From Paenibacillus oralis (lineage in GTDB: Bacteria; Bacillota; Bacilli; Paenibacillales; Paenibacillaceae): a stretch of DNA of 64,000 bases. The notes beneath the pieces are model-generated. The model saw nothing but the letters and a program-made list of their open reading frames with translations. It made no database searches and had not been told where the DNA came from. Position 1 is the stretch's first letter, and each line of letters starts with the position of its first letter. Location of the stretch: contig NZ_RRCN01000001.1 of assembly GCF_003863965.1 (NCBI RefSeq), forward strand, positions 248,001 to 312,000, read 5' to 3'. The translations under genes were made by a program, and so were the position numbers. Positions 44,787-53,218 of this stretch are shown here, in pieces.

Positions 44787-44930
44787 TTAATGCACAACGG
44801 ACGACACGGTCAGCTCCAATTCGCGTTTGTGGATTTCTGCTAACAGCAGTGCGATAAACTCCCGATCCAACTGCAACTCCGTTGCTTTTTGATAGGATTC
44901 CAGGAGCAGCTCATCCGTTAACAGCGCCAT
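44787..44930 (-). CDS. sda: Sda, sporulation checkpoint inhibitor of KinA
   Basis: 47 residues starting MALLTDELLLESYQKATEL, followed by LDREFIALLLAEIHKREL. This helical hairpin matches Sda (LSDELLIESYxKA style), which blocks the sporulation kinase KinA when replication initiation is disturbed. AAAGGAT precedes the ATG. In B. subtilis sda is switched on by DnaA binding near its promoter. Here DnaA boxes lie on both sides, which fits. The gene is short enough to be missed by ordinary length cut-offs. Confidence 0.9.
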   Translation of the reverse strand: MALLTDELLLESYQKATELQLDREFIALLLAEIHKRELELTVSSVVH

Positions 44931-44998
44931 TAGTCACACATCCTTTCTATATTTTTCCTAATCATAACAGGAAAAGTTTAGTAGAACAAGTGTTCCTG

Positions 44999-45099
44999 TT
45001 ATCCACAAACGCTTGTGGAAATCCTGTGAATAACATGTTATTAATCGGCGAAAAGCGTTGAAAAATGTATTGGGATAATGTGGATAAAAGTTATTCACA
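44999..45099. promoter_or_regulatory. DnaA-box cluster in the sda promoter region
   Basis: TTATCCACA at 44999-45007, TGTGAATAA at 45025-45033 (one mismatch to consensus), TGTGGATAA at 45079-45087 and TTATTCACA at 45091-45099 (one mismatch). They lie 70-170 bases upstream of the sda start. Confidence 0.8.
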
Positions 45100-45164
45100 G
45101 GATGGCCGTACCGCCTTTTCCTAGCAAAAATTTTTTTGAGAATCATAGATTTTTGATCTTTTCC

Positions 45165-45827
45165 TTACTGCGGTCGTGTATTTACCTCAAAAATCCATAT
45201 CTTTCCGCTGCGGTCTATACCGTAATCAAAACCGAGCGATCCGACGCCCGGAAAAGCATTTTCCATAATGTGCACGCAGGTATTGGTCAGCGTTCGCATT
45301 TCACGGCGTTTGCGGACGGATTTTTTCCGGCCCAACGACCGCCCCAGCCCTTCGCGCGCGCTTAACATCGTTCCGCCTTTGCAAAGATTGGTGACAAACA
45401 GTCCCGGCCGGGCGAGGCGCCCCACCATGGCACGATATACCCAAGTTCCGTTGTCCTTGACGACTTTGACCCGGTAATCAATCGGCCGTCCGGCGATCGT
45501 GGCCAGATGAATGCCTTGCTGAATCATGTATTTCCGCCCGACCTTGGCGCGGTTTAACGCCCGGAACATCGCCGCGAAACTGGAGAATGTTCTCCGCTTT
45601 GACATATAGGTAAAAGCGTAAATCCCACCTGCGTATGTGACCTTAATGACGCCGTATCCCCCGCCGCCGCGAACCGGTTTGATCACGACCATGCCAAACT
45701 GGTGCAGCATTTGCTTCAGGGAGTCGGCGCTGTACAATCGGGTAAGCGGTATGTGGGGAGCCACGTCCGCGTTGCTAAGTAGCGCCTCGGTTTTCAGCCA
45801 TTTATTGGCCAGCTGTCTTCCCGCCAT
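45165..45827 (-). CDS. YheC/YheD-like ATP-grasp protein
   Basis: 220 residues with ATP-grasp features: VIKPVRGGGGYGVIKV (nucleotide-binding loop), RKYMIQQGIHLATIAGRPIDYRVKVVKDNG, and the metal-binding end FDYGIDRSGKIWIFEVNTRPQ. It is shorter than YheC/YheD of B. subtilis (about 360-450 residues), endospore coat-associated proteins, and covers mainly their ATP-grasp half. It is transcribed alone, toward sda. Substrate unknown. Confidence 0.8.
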   Translation of the reverse strand: MAGRQLANKWLKTEALLSNADVAPHIPLTRLYSADSLKQMLHQFGMVVIKPVRGGGGYGVIKVTYAGGIYAFTYMSKRRTFSSFAAMFRALNRAKVGRKYMIQQGIHLATIAGRPIDYRVKVVKDNGTWVYRAMVGRLARPGLFVTNLCKGGTMLSAREGLGRSLGRKKSVRKRREMRTLTNTCVHIMENAFPGVGSLGFDYGIDRSGKIWIFEVNTRPQ

Positions 45828-46025
45828 TACACCATCCCCTTTCTCGCACTATACGATATACTACTCAAAAAAGAGAGATATTCTTGGATGTTTGTCCGAG
45901 GCCTCCCGCCCCTTTTCCCGTTAGCCCTTGAGAAGCGCGCGAATGGCCTTTTTCCAGCAGCTTTTTTTGCATTTTTGGGGAATTAGCGTATATGATGGGG
46001 AAAACAATGCTATCAAGAAAGGGGA

Positions 46026-46256
46026 ATGAAAGTTTTGGATGCGGGGCAATCGTTTGAGGCTAAATTTTTTCAAGTATTGTACTGGTTTGCGATGATCGCG
46101 ATGTCGCTCATTTTGGCGGCGATTACCGTCGCCTTGTTCCTGACCGGGTTTAAAATGATCAAAAGCTCGCGCAAAGGCTTAGGGATCGGCTGCATCGTCT
46201 TTTCGCTGGTCGCCGCCGGCATGATCGTGATGATGATAAACCGTCAATTTTTCTAG
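46026..46256 (+). CDS. Small two-helix membrane protein
   Basis: 76 residues with two hydrophobic helices (about 15-42 and 52-70) joined by a basic loop KMIKSSRKGLG. AAAGGGG lies just before the ATG; a TTG ten bases later is an alternative start. It precedes the AI-2E-family transporter gene by 145 bp. No family recognised. Confidence 0.65.
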   Translation: MKVLDAGQSFEAKFFQVLYWFAMIAMSLILAAITVALFLTGFKMIKSSRKGLGIGCIVFSLVAAGMIVMMINRQFF

Positions 46257-46401
46257 CATATACGCAGGCTTCCCGGCCCGGATCATTGATCTAGGACGTC
46301 ACCGGCGCCAATTTTTTTGGAACCAAATCGTTCTGATACGTATTACTACATATAAAAAATTTAAAATTTCTGCCTGAATCTCTACAGGGGGTTATATTTG
46401 C

Positions 46402-47592
46402 ATGGGAACCACTCAGCTTTGGAGCGAACGGTTCAAAAAGTTGTTCATCAACAATCGTTTTGTGCTGTTTCTGCTGATTTTGCTGCTTATTGGCTTGAAT
46501 ATTTTCGTATTCACCAAAATCTCGTTTGTCTTCACACCGGTCACGGTGCTGCTTAAAACCGTACTGCTGCCGATCCTGCTGACAGGGGCGATCTACTACT
46601 TGCTGAATCCGCTTGTGGATTGGCTGGAGGGGAGAAAAGTCCGGCGGGTGTATACCATTACCGCCTTGTATCTCTTCATCGCGGGGATCATCACGGTGGT
46701 GATCATGAGTGTCGTTCCTCTGGTAAAGGAGCAGGTGACCGGCCTGATCGAAAATATTCCGCAATACAGCACTGAAATTCAGGGGCAATTTGAAGATCTG
46801 ATCGGGGGCAATTTCTTTTCTCAGCTCCAGGAATCGACGGGATTCAACCCGAACGACCTCGGCAACACGTTATCCGAACAAGCTACCGCGCTGCTCAATA
46901 GCGCCTGGTCCGGCATCGGCGGCTTCATCGGAGCGGTCAAAAACGTCGTGCTGGCGATCGTCACCGTACCGTTTATTTTGTTCTACTTGCTAAAGGACGG
47001 CAAAAAATTGCCGCATTTCATTCTAAGATTCGTTCCCGTCCGTCTCCGTCAGCAAACCCACCATGTTATGACGGAAATGAACGGCCAGATCAGCTCCTAC
47101 ATCCGCGGGCAAATTATCGTTAGCTTCTGCATCGGGGCGCTGATGTACGTCGGCTTTCTCATTATCGGCCTCGACTATTCGCTCGTGCTGGCCATCATCG
47201 CCGCGTTTACGAGCATCGTGCCGTACCTGGGGCCGGCGATTGCGATAACGCCCGCGTTGATCATCGCCCTCGTCACGTCGCCGATCATGCTGGTGAAGCT
47301 GATTATCGTCTGGACGGTTGTGCAGTTGATCGAAGGCAAATTTATTTCGCCGCAAATTATGGGCAAAACGCTGAAAATCCATCCGATTACGATCATTTTC
47401 GTCATCCTGACCGCCGGCAATCTGTTCGGGGTGCTCGGCATTATTTTGGCCGTCCCTGGATATGCTGTGCTCAAAGTCATTTGCACGCATCTGTTCCAAT
47501 GGTTCGAACGGCGTTCGGGCCTGTACGAGCCGAAGGCAGACACCGCAGTCGTGGGTCATGTGGAAAGCGAGAACGGATCATCCAAAGAATAA
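46402..47592 (+). CDS. AI-2E-family (TqsA/YdbI-like) membrane transporter
   Basis: 396 residues with about seven or eight membrane helices and the family layout: an N-terminal helix pair, an amphipathic region (about 100-165), and the C-terminal cluster with [25 protein letters not shown] and [19 protein letters not shown]. This family exports or exchanges varied solutes, including sodium or quorum signals, and substrates cannot be told from sequence. An SRAP gene follows after 21 bp, so the two may be cotranscribed. Confidence 0.9.
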   Translation: MGTTQLWSERFKKLFINNRFVLFLLILLLIGLNIFVFTKISFVFTPVTVLLKTVLLPILLTGAIYYLLNPLVDWLEGRKVRRVYTITALYLFIAGIITVVIMSVVPLVKEQVTGLIENIPQYSTEIQGQFEDLIGGNFFSQLQESTGFNPNDLGNTLSEQATALLNSAWSGIGGFIGAVKNVVLAIVTVPFILFYLLKDGKKLPHFILRFVPVRLRQQTHHVMTEMNGQISSYIRGQIIVSFCIGALMYVGFLIIGLDYSLVLAIIAAFTSIVPYLGPAIAITPALIIALVTSPIMLVKLIIVWTVVQLIEGKFISPQIMGKTLKIHPITIIFVILTAGNLFGVLGIILAVPGYAVLKVICTHLFQWFERRSGLYEPKADTAVVGHVESENGSSKE

Positions 47593-47613
47593 TCCTGCGG
47601 GAGGGGTTCGAAG

Positions 47614-48285
47614 ATGTGCGGGCGGTTTACGATTACGCTGCCGATCGATGAATTAATGTTGCATTACCTTATCCAGGAATCGGCAATCTTCAATTATATG
47701 CCGAGATATAATGCCGCTCCCATGCAGTTTATCCCCGCCATCATCCGGGGCAAAACGGGCAACCGGCTGGGTGAATTGCGCTGGGGGCTAGTGCCTTCCT
47801 GGGCGAAGGACGACAAAATCGGCAGCAAAATGATCAATGCCCGGGCCGAGACGTTAACCGAAAAGCCCTCCTTCGCCCGCCTGCTGGCTTCCCGGCGCTG
47901 CATCATCCCGGCCGACGGTTTTTACGAATGGCAGCAGCGGGACGGGATTAAGCAGCCGTACCGGATCGTCATGCAGGACGGCGGCCCGTTTTCCCTGGCC
48001 GGTCTTTACGATATCTGGACGGACGCGGACGGGAATAAACTGGCCACCTGCACGATCATCACTACGGAGCCTAATGCGCTGATGGCCGAAATCCATAACC
48101 GCATGCCGGTCATCCTCCGCCAGGAAGACGAGGCCGAATGGCTGGCCCGCGACCATGCGGACGTTCCGGCCCTGCTCCGCTTGCTCCGGCCCTACGATGC
48201 CGAGCAAATGCGCGCCTATCCGGTCTCGTCCAAGGTCGGCAACGTCCGGAACGATTCCCCCGAGCTGCTGGAGGAAGTGAAATAG
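47614..48285 (+). CDS. SRAP (YedK/HMCES) DNA-protein crosslink protein
   Basis: 223 residues starting MCGRFT, where Cys2 becomes N-terminal and links to abasic sites in single-stranded DNA. Other active-site residues are Asn in RYNAAP, Glu in ADGFYEWQ and His in EIHNRMPVIL. The length is typical. It protects cells at stalled forks. GGGAGGGG precedes the ATG. It follows the AI-2E transporter closely. Confidence 0.95.
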   Translation: MCGRFTITLPIDELMLHYLIQESAIFNYMPRYNAAPMQFIPAIIRGKTGNRLGELRWGLVPSWAKDDKIGSKMINARAETLTEKPSFARLLASRRCIIPADGFYEWQQRDGIKQPYRIVMQDGGPFSLAGLYDIWTDADGNKLATCTIITTEPNALMAEIHNRMPVILRQEDEAEWLARDHADVPALLRLLRPYDAEQMRAYPVSSKVGNVRNDSPELLEEVK

Positions 48286-48398
48286 ACGGGGCCGTCGCTC
48301 CAGCCGTTCCACTTCTCATTGGCTCTGCCTCTTATTGGAAATATCCAATCAGACGGATGGCTTACAAATCATTTTTCTATTGGACTAGGAGGATTACA

Positions 48399-48854
48399 TT
48401 GGACAACCTGAATATTATACCTGGGCAATCCATAGGAGACATAAAGTTAGGGATGACCAAAACCCAGGCTGAAAATGCTATCAAGTCGCATGCCGATCTT
48501 TTTGCGAAAATAGAGTATGATTCAAATGATAAAATCCATTTTATTGAGATAGGTTATGGCGAGGCTGACAGATATCGGTGTTTATATAGAGATATTGATC
48601 TATTTAATACAAAAGTGACCGAATTAGTAGAGATTCTTGATCAAGTATCTCCATATGATCGAAATGATAGTGAACTAGGGTATACATATAATTTTCCGGA
48701 GATGGGTCTGTCATTATGGAGACCCGTTATTTTAACGGAAGAAGATCTCCAACAAGATTGGTTTAAGGAACTTTCTCCTGATCTGCAAGAGGATGAAATG
48801 AAGCATCTGTATTTTGAAGCAGTTGCGGTGTATAAACCAGGCGAATACTATTAA
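48399..48854 (+). CDS. Uncharacterised 151-residue protein at the edge of the accessory region
   Basis: The frame is open from 48138, but AGGAGG lies 6 bases before a TTG at 48399, which I take as start (MDNLNIIPGQSIGDIKLGMTK). The upstream part is only the shadow of the SRAP gene end. The N-terminal IIPGQSIGDIKLGMTKTQAE motif resembles that of the lipoprotein at 54059 (KVYLGMSRKSAEKILG), a BLIP/SmpA-like helix start seen in small secreted or immunity-type proteins. Codon use is AT-richer than the SRAP gene. Function unknown. Confidence 0.65.
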   Translation: MDNLNIIPGQSIGDIKLGMTKTQAENAIKSHADLFAKIEYDSNDKIHFIEIGYGEADRYRCLYRDIDLFNTKVTELVEILDQVSPYDRNDSELGYTYNFPEMGLSLWRPVILTEEDLQQDWFKELSPDLQEDEMKHLYFEAVAVYKPGEYY

Positions 48855-48858
48855 GTCA

Positions 48859-48896
48859 AAAGGCGCGGTGTTCTCAAAGGGAACCTGCGCCTTTAT
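48859..48896 (+). terminator. Terminator after the 151-residue protein gene
   Basis: AAAGGCGCGG...CCTGCGCCTTT with a GTTCTC/GGGAAC inner pair, then ATTTTA. Confidence 0.8.
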
Positions 48897-48998
48897 TTTA
48901 GTTATTCAGCCGCGTGCCGAAACGGCAGAGACGCAGCATATAGAAGATGGTATACTTGGCTATGCACGAAAAAAATACGAAAGGTTAGGTGAGGCCGC

Positions 48999-49529
48999 TT
49001 GATCCGGGTCATCTTGTATTTATTGGCCATTATCAGCGCAAACGTAATAACGGCGGCCTTTTCTCCTCTGGTTTGGGGGCCGTTTATCGTTCCGATGGGG
49101 ACGTTTCTGATAGGTGCGACATTTATTCTTCGGGACCTGGTGCAAAAAAGGATCGGACGCCGCGCCACTTATTTGGTAATTTTAGCAGCTCTAGTCTTGT
49201 CCGCAATCTCGTCGGCCCTGCTTGGCGACACGCTGCTTATCTCCGTGGCCAGCGCGATTACTTTTGCGCTATCCGAAACGATTGATACCGAGATATTTAC
49301 ACGGCTAAAGGCCAGCCTGGCAAAACGTGTGCTATACAGCGGCCTGGTTGGCGGCGCGATCGATAGCGCGGTTTTTGTCATCGTCGGACTCTCTCCGCTG
49401 GGGGCCGGAATCCTTCCGTGGTCTGCGGTTCCGGCAGCTATTCTCGGCCAGTACCTCGTAAAATCGGCCATGCAGGCGATTGGAGCCGGTGTTATCTCGC
49501 GTATATTGCGACATAAGAAAAACGCCTAA
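48999..49529 (+). CDS. VUT-family (YhhQ-like) membrane transporter
   Basis: 176 residues with five or six membrane helices, including GPFIVPMGTFLIGATFILRDLVQKRIGRR near the N-terminus. This is the VUT_1/COG1738 family, whose best-known members import queuosine precursors. The start is a TTG at 48999, preceded by AGGTGAGG. It is shorter than E. coli YhhQ and no preQ1 riboswitch was seen, so the substrate is open. It has its own terminator and stands alone. Confidence 0.8.
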   Translation: MIRVILYLLAIISANVITAAFSPLVWGPFIVPMGTFLIGATFILRDLVQKRIGRRATYLVILAALVLSAISSALLGDTLLISVASAITFALSETIDTEIFTRLKASLAKRVLYSGLVGGAIDSAVFVIVGLSPLGAGILPWSAVPAAILGQYLVKSAMQAIGAGVISRILRHKKNA

Positions 49530-49542
49530 CGGCGTCTTTTAA
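49519..49542 (+). terminator. Terminator after the VUT transporter gene
   Basis: AACGCC-TAAC-GGCGT followed by CTTTT; the stop codon is in the loop. Confidence 0.75.
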
Positions 49543-49571
49543 TGGCTTTGACTTCTACTTTAGACGTTACT

Positions 49572-49756
49572 CTAAGGGACACCAGCGACCTTATCCGCCT
49601 ATTTCCCGGGTATTTCCCAGCCTAACGGACATCAACGCCCCTATTTCGCTCAAAACCTGTTCATCCAGGACGATTTGAGGTAAATAACGTCATCTGTGTC
49701 CGTTACAATTTGCAAACCCCCGTTTTTTCGAAAATAACGGCTCTGGTGTCCCTTAG
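49572..49756. repeat. Intergenic repeat element, family C copy 2
   Basis: 185 bp with perfect 14-base inverted ends CTAAGGGACACCAG and CTGGTGTCCCTTAG. The core (ATTTCCCGGGTATTTCCCAG, CGATTTGAGGTAAATAA) matches 39645-39829 base for base over most of its length. It lies between convergent genes (VUT transporter and YdeI). Confidence 0.92.
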
Positions 49757-49884
49757 CCCCCTGATTCCTCTTCTGTTCCCTCGGAACTTTATACTTAGAT
49801 TATAGATACCCCAATTATACCTAATCGGACATACCGCAGCAAACCCAAGCGCGCACGACTATATATAGTCGAAGACGCAAGAAA

Positions 49885-49925
49885 GCGCAGGCCCAACGGA
49901 ATTACTCCGCAAGCCTGCACTTTGT
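49885..49925 (-). terminator. Terminator downstream of the YdeI gene
   Basis: Outer stem GCAGGC/GCCTGC and inner ACGGA/TCCGC; the minus strand continues CTTTCTT. The same two-storey design recurs at 53939-53978. Confidence 0.6.
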
Positions 49926-50009
49926 TTTACCGTTCCTAAAACGAATTTATCTGTACTCTGCACAGCCGTTCCCACCGCTAAAGCTTTCCCCTCAGCAGAT
50001 CGTCAATTT

Positions 50010-50579
50010 TTAACAATCTAGTAAACGACCATTATCATTCCATTGACCGTACATTTTATTTTCTCTCGTGTTTGTTATGAATTTGTCTAATCTACTCTTA
50101 AATAATTCAGGCTGATTTATAACGCTCTGGATTGTGTCGATCCGAACTCTTTTATAAAGATCTGGAAAAGCCATAAAATTCTCATATACTTGCCTCTCCT
50201 CTTTTAGCCTTTGCTCTACCACCTTATCTATTCTAAAAGAATCCGGATTCATATCAGGAAGAACCTTTCTTCCCTCATCTCTCATTAACCCCAACTTTTC
50301 AAGGCGGCGGACACGTTCTTTATTTAATTCAGTCCACGAACTTTTTTTACTTCTAGGAGATAGTCTCTGCGCCAGCTCCGTTTCAGATATTTTCTTTTTG
50401 ACTCCATCAATCCATCCAAAGCACAACGCTTCCTCTACGGCGTCCAAATATAACAACATATCAGGGACGGGCTTCATACTAACCAACACCCAACTGAACT
50501 TTTCAACCTTACAATTTTCCTGCAGCCAGATCCTTAAATCTCCTCTCGATTTTACGGGAATTAAGCTTTCAATGTCCAT
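50010..50579 (-). CDS. YdeI/OmdA-family protein (bacteriocin-protection family)
   Basis: 189 residues with the YdeI blocks ALCFGWIDGVKKKI and RLSPRSKKSSWTELNKERVRRLEKLGLM, and a C-terminal helical domain. The family is found widely as single genes and is tied loosely to stress or peptide resistance; mechanism unknown. AT-richer than the core genes. A 40-bp gap separates it from the VOC gene downstream. Confidence 0.85.
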   Translation of the reverse strand: MDIESLIPVKSRGDLRIWLQENCKVEKFSWVLVSMKPVPDMLLYLDAVEEALCFGWIDGVKKKISETELAQRLSPRSKKSSWTELNKERVRRLEKLGLMRDEGRKVLPDMNPDSFRIDKVVEQRLKEERQVYENFMAFPDLYKRVRIDTIQSVINQPELFKSRLDKFITNTRENKMYGQWNDNGRLLDC

Positions 50580-50619
50580 TATTAAAATCCCTTTTCCTTA
50601 GACCATTTTTTGGAATGAC

Positions 50620-51084
50620 TTACTGTTTGTTCGAAATTACATTATCAAGAAACTGATCCGCGTCGCTATTAAATTTCCAGGAAACTCCGAACTGATCAAC
50701 CAGCATTCCAAAGCACGAAGACCAAGGCGTATTGGATAATGGCATCACAACATGGCCGCCAACAGACAAATGTTTAAAGTATTCTTCCAATGTTGGTTGA
50801 TCATCATTGACTAGACTAATAAGTACATTATTTCCTTTCACTAGTTCCCCTGTTACCGCCGCCATGGAAGGTAAAATATCCGATATCATGATTTTTCCGC
50901 CAGCAAATTCGACTGAAGACTCCATGATCATATTTAATTCATTTTCCGGCAATGGATAGTTTGGATCTTGCGGGAAATCCTTAAATTTTACTTTTTTAAC
51001 TTCTTTCGCATTTAAAGCCTTCGAATAAAAATCAATCGCTTGTTCTGCAACTCCATCAAAGTTTAAATATACAATAGCTGACAT
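50620..51084 (-). CDS. VOC (glyoxalase/bleomycin-resistance, PhnB-like) protein
   Basis: 154 residues starting MSAIVYLNFDGVAEQAIDFYSKAL, with the paired beta-alpha-beta-beta-beta modules of the VOC fold and the PhnB-like end LVDQFGVSWKFN. AAGGAGG lies 8 bases before the ATG at 51084; the frame continues upstream but homologues start here. It is divergent from a WYL-domain regulator across about 500 bp, and a 20-base palindrome lies in its promoter. Confidence 0.88.
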   Translation of the reverse strand: MSAIVYLNFDGVAEQAIDFYSKALNAKEVKKVKFKDFPQDPNYPLPENELNMIMESSVEFAGGKIMISDILPSMAAVTGELVKGNNVLISLVNDDQPTLEEYFKHLSVGGHVVMPLSNTPWSSCFGMLVDQFGVSWKFNSDADQFLDNVISNKQ

Positions 51085-51130
51085 AAAGCAAAACCTCCTT
51101 CTTGTTATGAATGTAGTATAATGAATAAGA

Positions 51131-51150
51131 GGTGACATAAGTATGTCACC
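51131..51150. promoter_or_regulatory. Palindromic operator candidate of the VOC gene
   Basis: GGTGACATAAGTATGTCACC: 8-base arms with a 4-base spacer. It overlaps the -35 region of a likely minus-strand promoter (-10 TATACT around 51111-51116). It is a good candidate for the site of the divergent WYL regulator. Confidence 0.6.
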
Positions 51151-51583
51151 ATTTATAAATAAAGTACAAAAGAAGAGGCTCAACCTAATAATCAGCGCTT
51201 GACAGTCAAGCCGGTAACCGATCATGGTAAGAAATATCGGCAGTTCAACATCCGCTGTCCGGACGCTTTGCACGATTATCCCGTTTGATCCGGAAGCAGA
51301 GAGTAAATTCAGGAGAAGAGAATATGTTGGGAGAAGCAGACATGTTCGAGATTGTTAGACAGGTTTGTGGAAGGAGGTTTAGGCGAAGTGAAGCAGACCT
51401 GACAGGAGGAATGGGGTAAGGCACCGGGAAAATTGAAAGGACCGTGATAAGCCCCCACCCTCTCCCCCCCTGAACAAAAGGAATAATCGTGCAAAGCAGC
51501 ATGCAGGGATACCAAGACACGAACGCTATAATTTATTTTGTCAAGCACTGATCTCGGTTTTGAACCAAAAAGAAGGAGAACAT
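51151..51583. other. Gene-free stretch between the VOC operator and the WYL regulator
   Basis: No convincing gene, repeat or RNA is seen. A 31-codon frame beginning at 51324 lacks family signs. Base composition is mixed, with a C-rich patch at 51448-51470, so it may be a remnant of deleted DNA. Confidence 0.4.
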
Positions 51584-52495
51584 ATGGAAAAGGTTGAGAG
51601 ATTAATTTCCATCATCATGATATTGCTGAAAAAGGATGTTGTTTCAACCAAAGAATTCACACAATTATTTAACGTTTCCAAAAGAACGATTCTTCGTGAT
51701 ATGGAAACACTGAGCTTATCAAACATCCCCATCTATTCCGTCAATGGAATTCATGGTGGCTACAGTATTATGGATGAATACAAGTTTGATAAACGTCTTT
51801 TAAGCAGCTCTGACTTGGAGAATATATTGACTGCGCTCGGCGGATTGGAACAAATTCTTATTAGCGAAGAAGTTGCAGTGACTATAAAAAAAATAGAAGC
51901 CATGATTAGCCCATTGTCTCTGAAAGGTTCAATCCAACTGTCATTTTATGATTGGGAGGGTCGGTCTGAAATTCGTCAAACCTTGAAGAAGTGTCAAGAA
52001 GCAATATTAGCGAGAAGGTTAATTTCATTTGATTATATCGATAAAAATGGTATGAAAACGAATAGAATGGTCGAGCCATACCAGCTTCATTTTAGCGAAA
52101 CGAGTTGGTATTTGAAAGGATTCTGTTTACATCGTATGAGATATAGAACATTTAAATTATCTCGGATCGATCATCTTCAAATGGATGAAAAAACATTTAA
52201 CCCTAGAGATTATTCATTAGAACAGGAACATGAAGCCAGTTATCAACCGGAACTAGTCGCTGTAAAAGCGTTGATTTCGCCCAGCATAAAAGATCATTTC
52301 ATGGAAAGGTATGGTCGAAAGAGTATTGAAAACTATAGTTCTGAACTTTTTTTGGCAACCATCCATGTTCCTCAAAACAGCATTGGATTTCAATTTTTAG
52401 CAAGTTTCGGTACAAATCTAGAAATCGTAGAACCCAAATCCTATGTTGAAGAATTTCGAAATTATTTACTTAAAATGGTGGATAAATATTCCTAA
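51584..52495 (+). CDS. HTH/WYL-domain transcriptional regulator (YafY-like)
   Basis: 303 residues starting MEKVERLISIIMILLKKD, with AGAAGGAG 6 bases before the ATG. An N-terminal DeoR-like helix-turn-helix (about 15-60, VVSTKEFTQLFNVSKRTILRDME) is followed by a WYL ligand-sensing domain (about 130-205, ISFDYIDKNG...WYLKGFCLHR) and a WCX-type end. Such regulators often control a neighbouring VOC gene. AT-rich codon use. Confidence 0.9.
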   Translation: MEKVERLISIIMILLKKDVVSTKEFTQLFNVSKRTILRDMETLSLSNIPIYSVNGIHGGYSIMDEYKFDKRLLSSSDLENILTALGGLEQILISEEVAVTIKKIEAMISPLSLKGSIQLSFYDWEGRSEIRQTLKKCQEAILARRLISFDYIDKNGMKTNRMVEPYQLHFSETSWYLKGFCLHRMRYRTFKLSRIDHLQMDEKTFNPRDYSLEQEHEASYQPELVAVKALISPSIKDHFMERYGRKSIENYSSELFLATIHVPQNSIGFQFLASFGTNLEIVEPKSYVEEFRNYLLKMVDKYS

Positions 52496-52563
52496 AAGGT
52501 CCCTTGCGGTGTTGGCACACCTTAAGCCGTTGCAGCGGCGTAGGATCATCGAGTAGCGCGGCC

Positions 52564-52923
52564 CTATCGTACAACTCGGAATTCTTCCCCGGCGTCCGGA
52601 TCGTTCATAACACATTCGACAAGAAAGTCGAGCGCCGACATCCGTAACAGGCAAGCGGCCACTTCCGCGACAATCTCGTCCGTCTGCTCGATCCCCTTCG
52701 CGACCCGAACGGAATACTTGATCTCGCGTGAAATGTAGAGACGCGGATGGTTTGCGGTGTCGGCATAGCGCGTGACACAGCGCAAAACGAGATAGTTACC
52801 GCTAAAATATAGCGCCAGGTCGTCACGGATTAGCCACGCCCGGTGCAGATCATAGTCAAGCGGATCGCCGCAGAAATAGCCGTCGACGACCAAAACGCGT
52901 TCAAGACCAATGGTTGCCGGCAT
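52564..52923 (-). CDS. Uncharacterised protein, second of an orphan pair
   Basis: About 119 residues beginning MPATIGLERVLVVDG. GGAGGTG lies 7 bases before the ATG at 52923; a TTG at 52929 is closer. It contains short beta-like stretches (LALYFSGNYLVLRCVTRY) and ends FRVVR. It has no membrane segment or known motif. It overlaps the end of the preceding gene by 23 bases, so the two form a coupled pair. GC-richer than its neighbours. Function unknown. Confidence 0.6.
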   Translation of the reverse strand: MPATIGLERVLVVDGYFCGDPLDYDLHRAWLIRDDLALYFSGNYLVLRCVTRYADTANHPRLYISREIKYSVRVAKGIEQTDEIVAEVAACLLRMSALDFLVECVMNDPDAGEEFRVVR

Positions 52924-53218
52924 GTGCAAGCACCTCCAATAATTCGAGCGCGGTCATAGCGGCGATTTCCTGAATCGTTAGCTTTTGCGGCAGATTGGTG
53001 TCAAACAATACACTGCCGGGATCGCTGACCGTCCGCAGCCCGCTCTCCGTTTCTTTGACCCTCTCAACAACGAGATACGTGCCTGTGCCGGATCGATCCA
53101 CGTAGGCCGCGATATTTCCGCTTAATTTGAACCCATCGTAGACAAGCACGCTCGTTTCGCCTAAACCGTCGGGGTCTTCGCAAATCTCCGTTATTTTTAC
53201 GAGGTTCACTCGAATCAT
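52901..53218 (-). CDS. Uncharacterised protein, first of an orphan pair
   Basis: 105 residues beginning MIRVNLVKITEICEDPDG. Beta-rich N-terminal half (TSVLVYDGFKLSGNIAAYVD, TYLVVERVKE) and a helical end (LTIQEIAAMTALELLEVLAHAG). The start is the ATG at 53218 or the GTG at 53209, which has the better distance from GGAGGG. It overlaps the next gene. I do not recognise a family; phage or plasmid origin is possible. Confidence 0.6.
   Translation of the reverse strand: MIRVNLVKITEICEDPDGLGETSVLVYDGFKLSGNIAAYVDRSGTGTYLVVERVKETESGLRTVSDPGSVLFDTNLPQKLTIQEIAAMTALELLEVLAHAGNHWS

Noticed and set aside
48138-48398. Upstream extension of the 151-residue protein
   Set aside because: This part overlaps the SRAP gene in another frame. 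A perfect AGGAGG-TTG start at 48399 makes the extension unnecessary.
51324-51419. 31-codon frame with a GAGAAGAG-like upstream region
   Set aside because: No family resemblance, poor spacing, and it lies in DNA that looks like a remnant.
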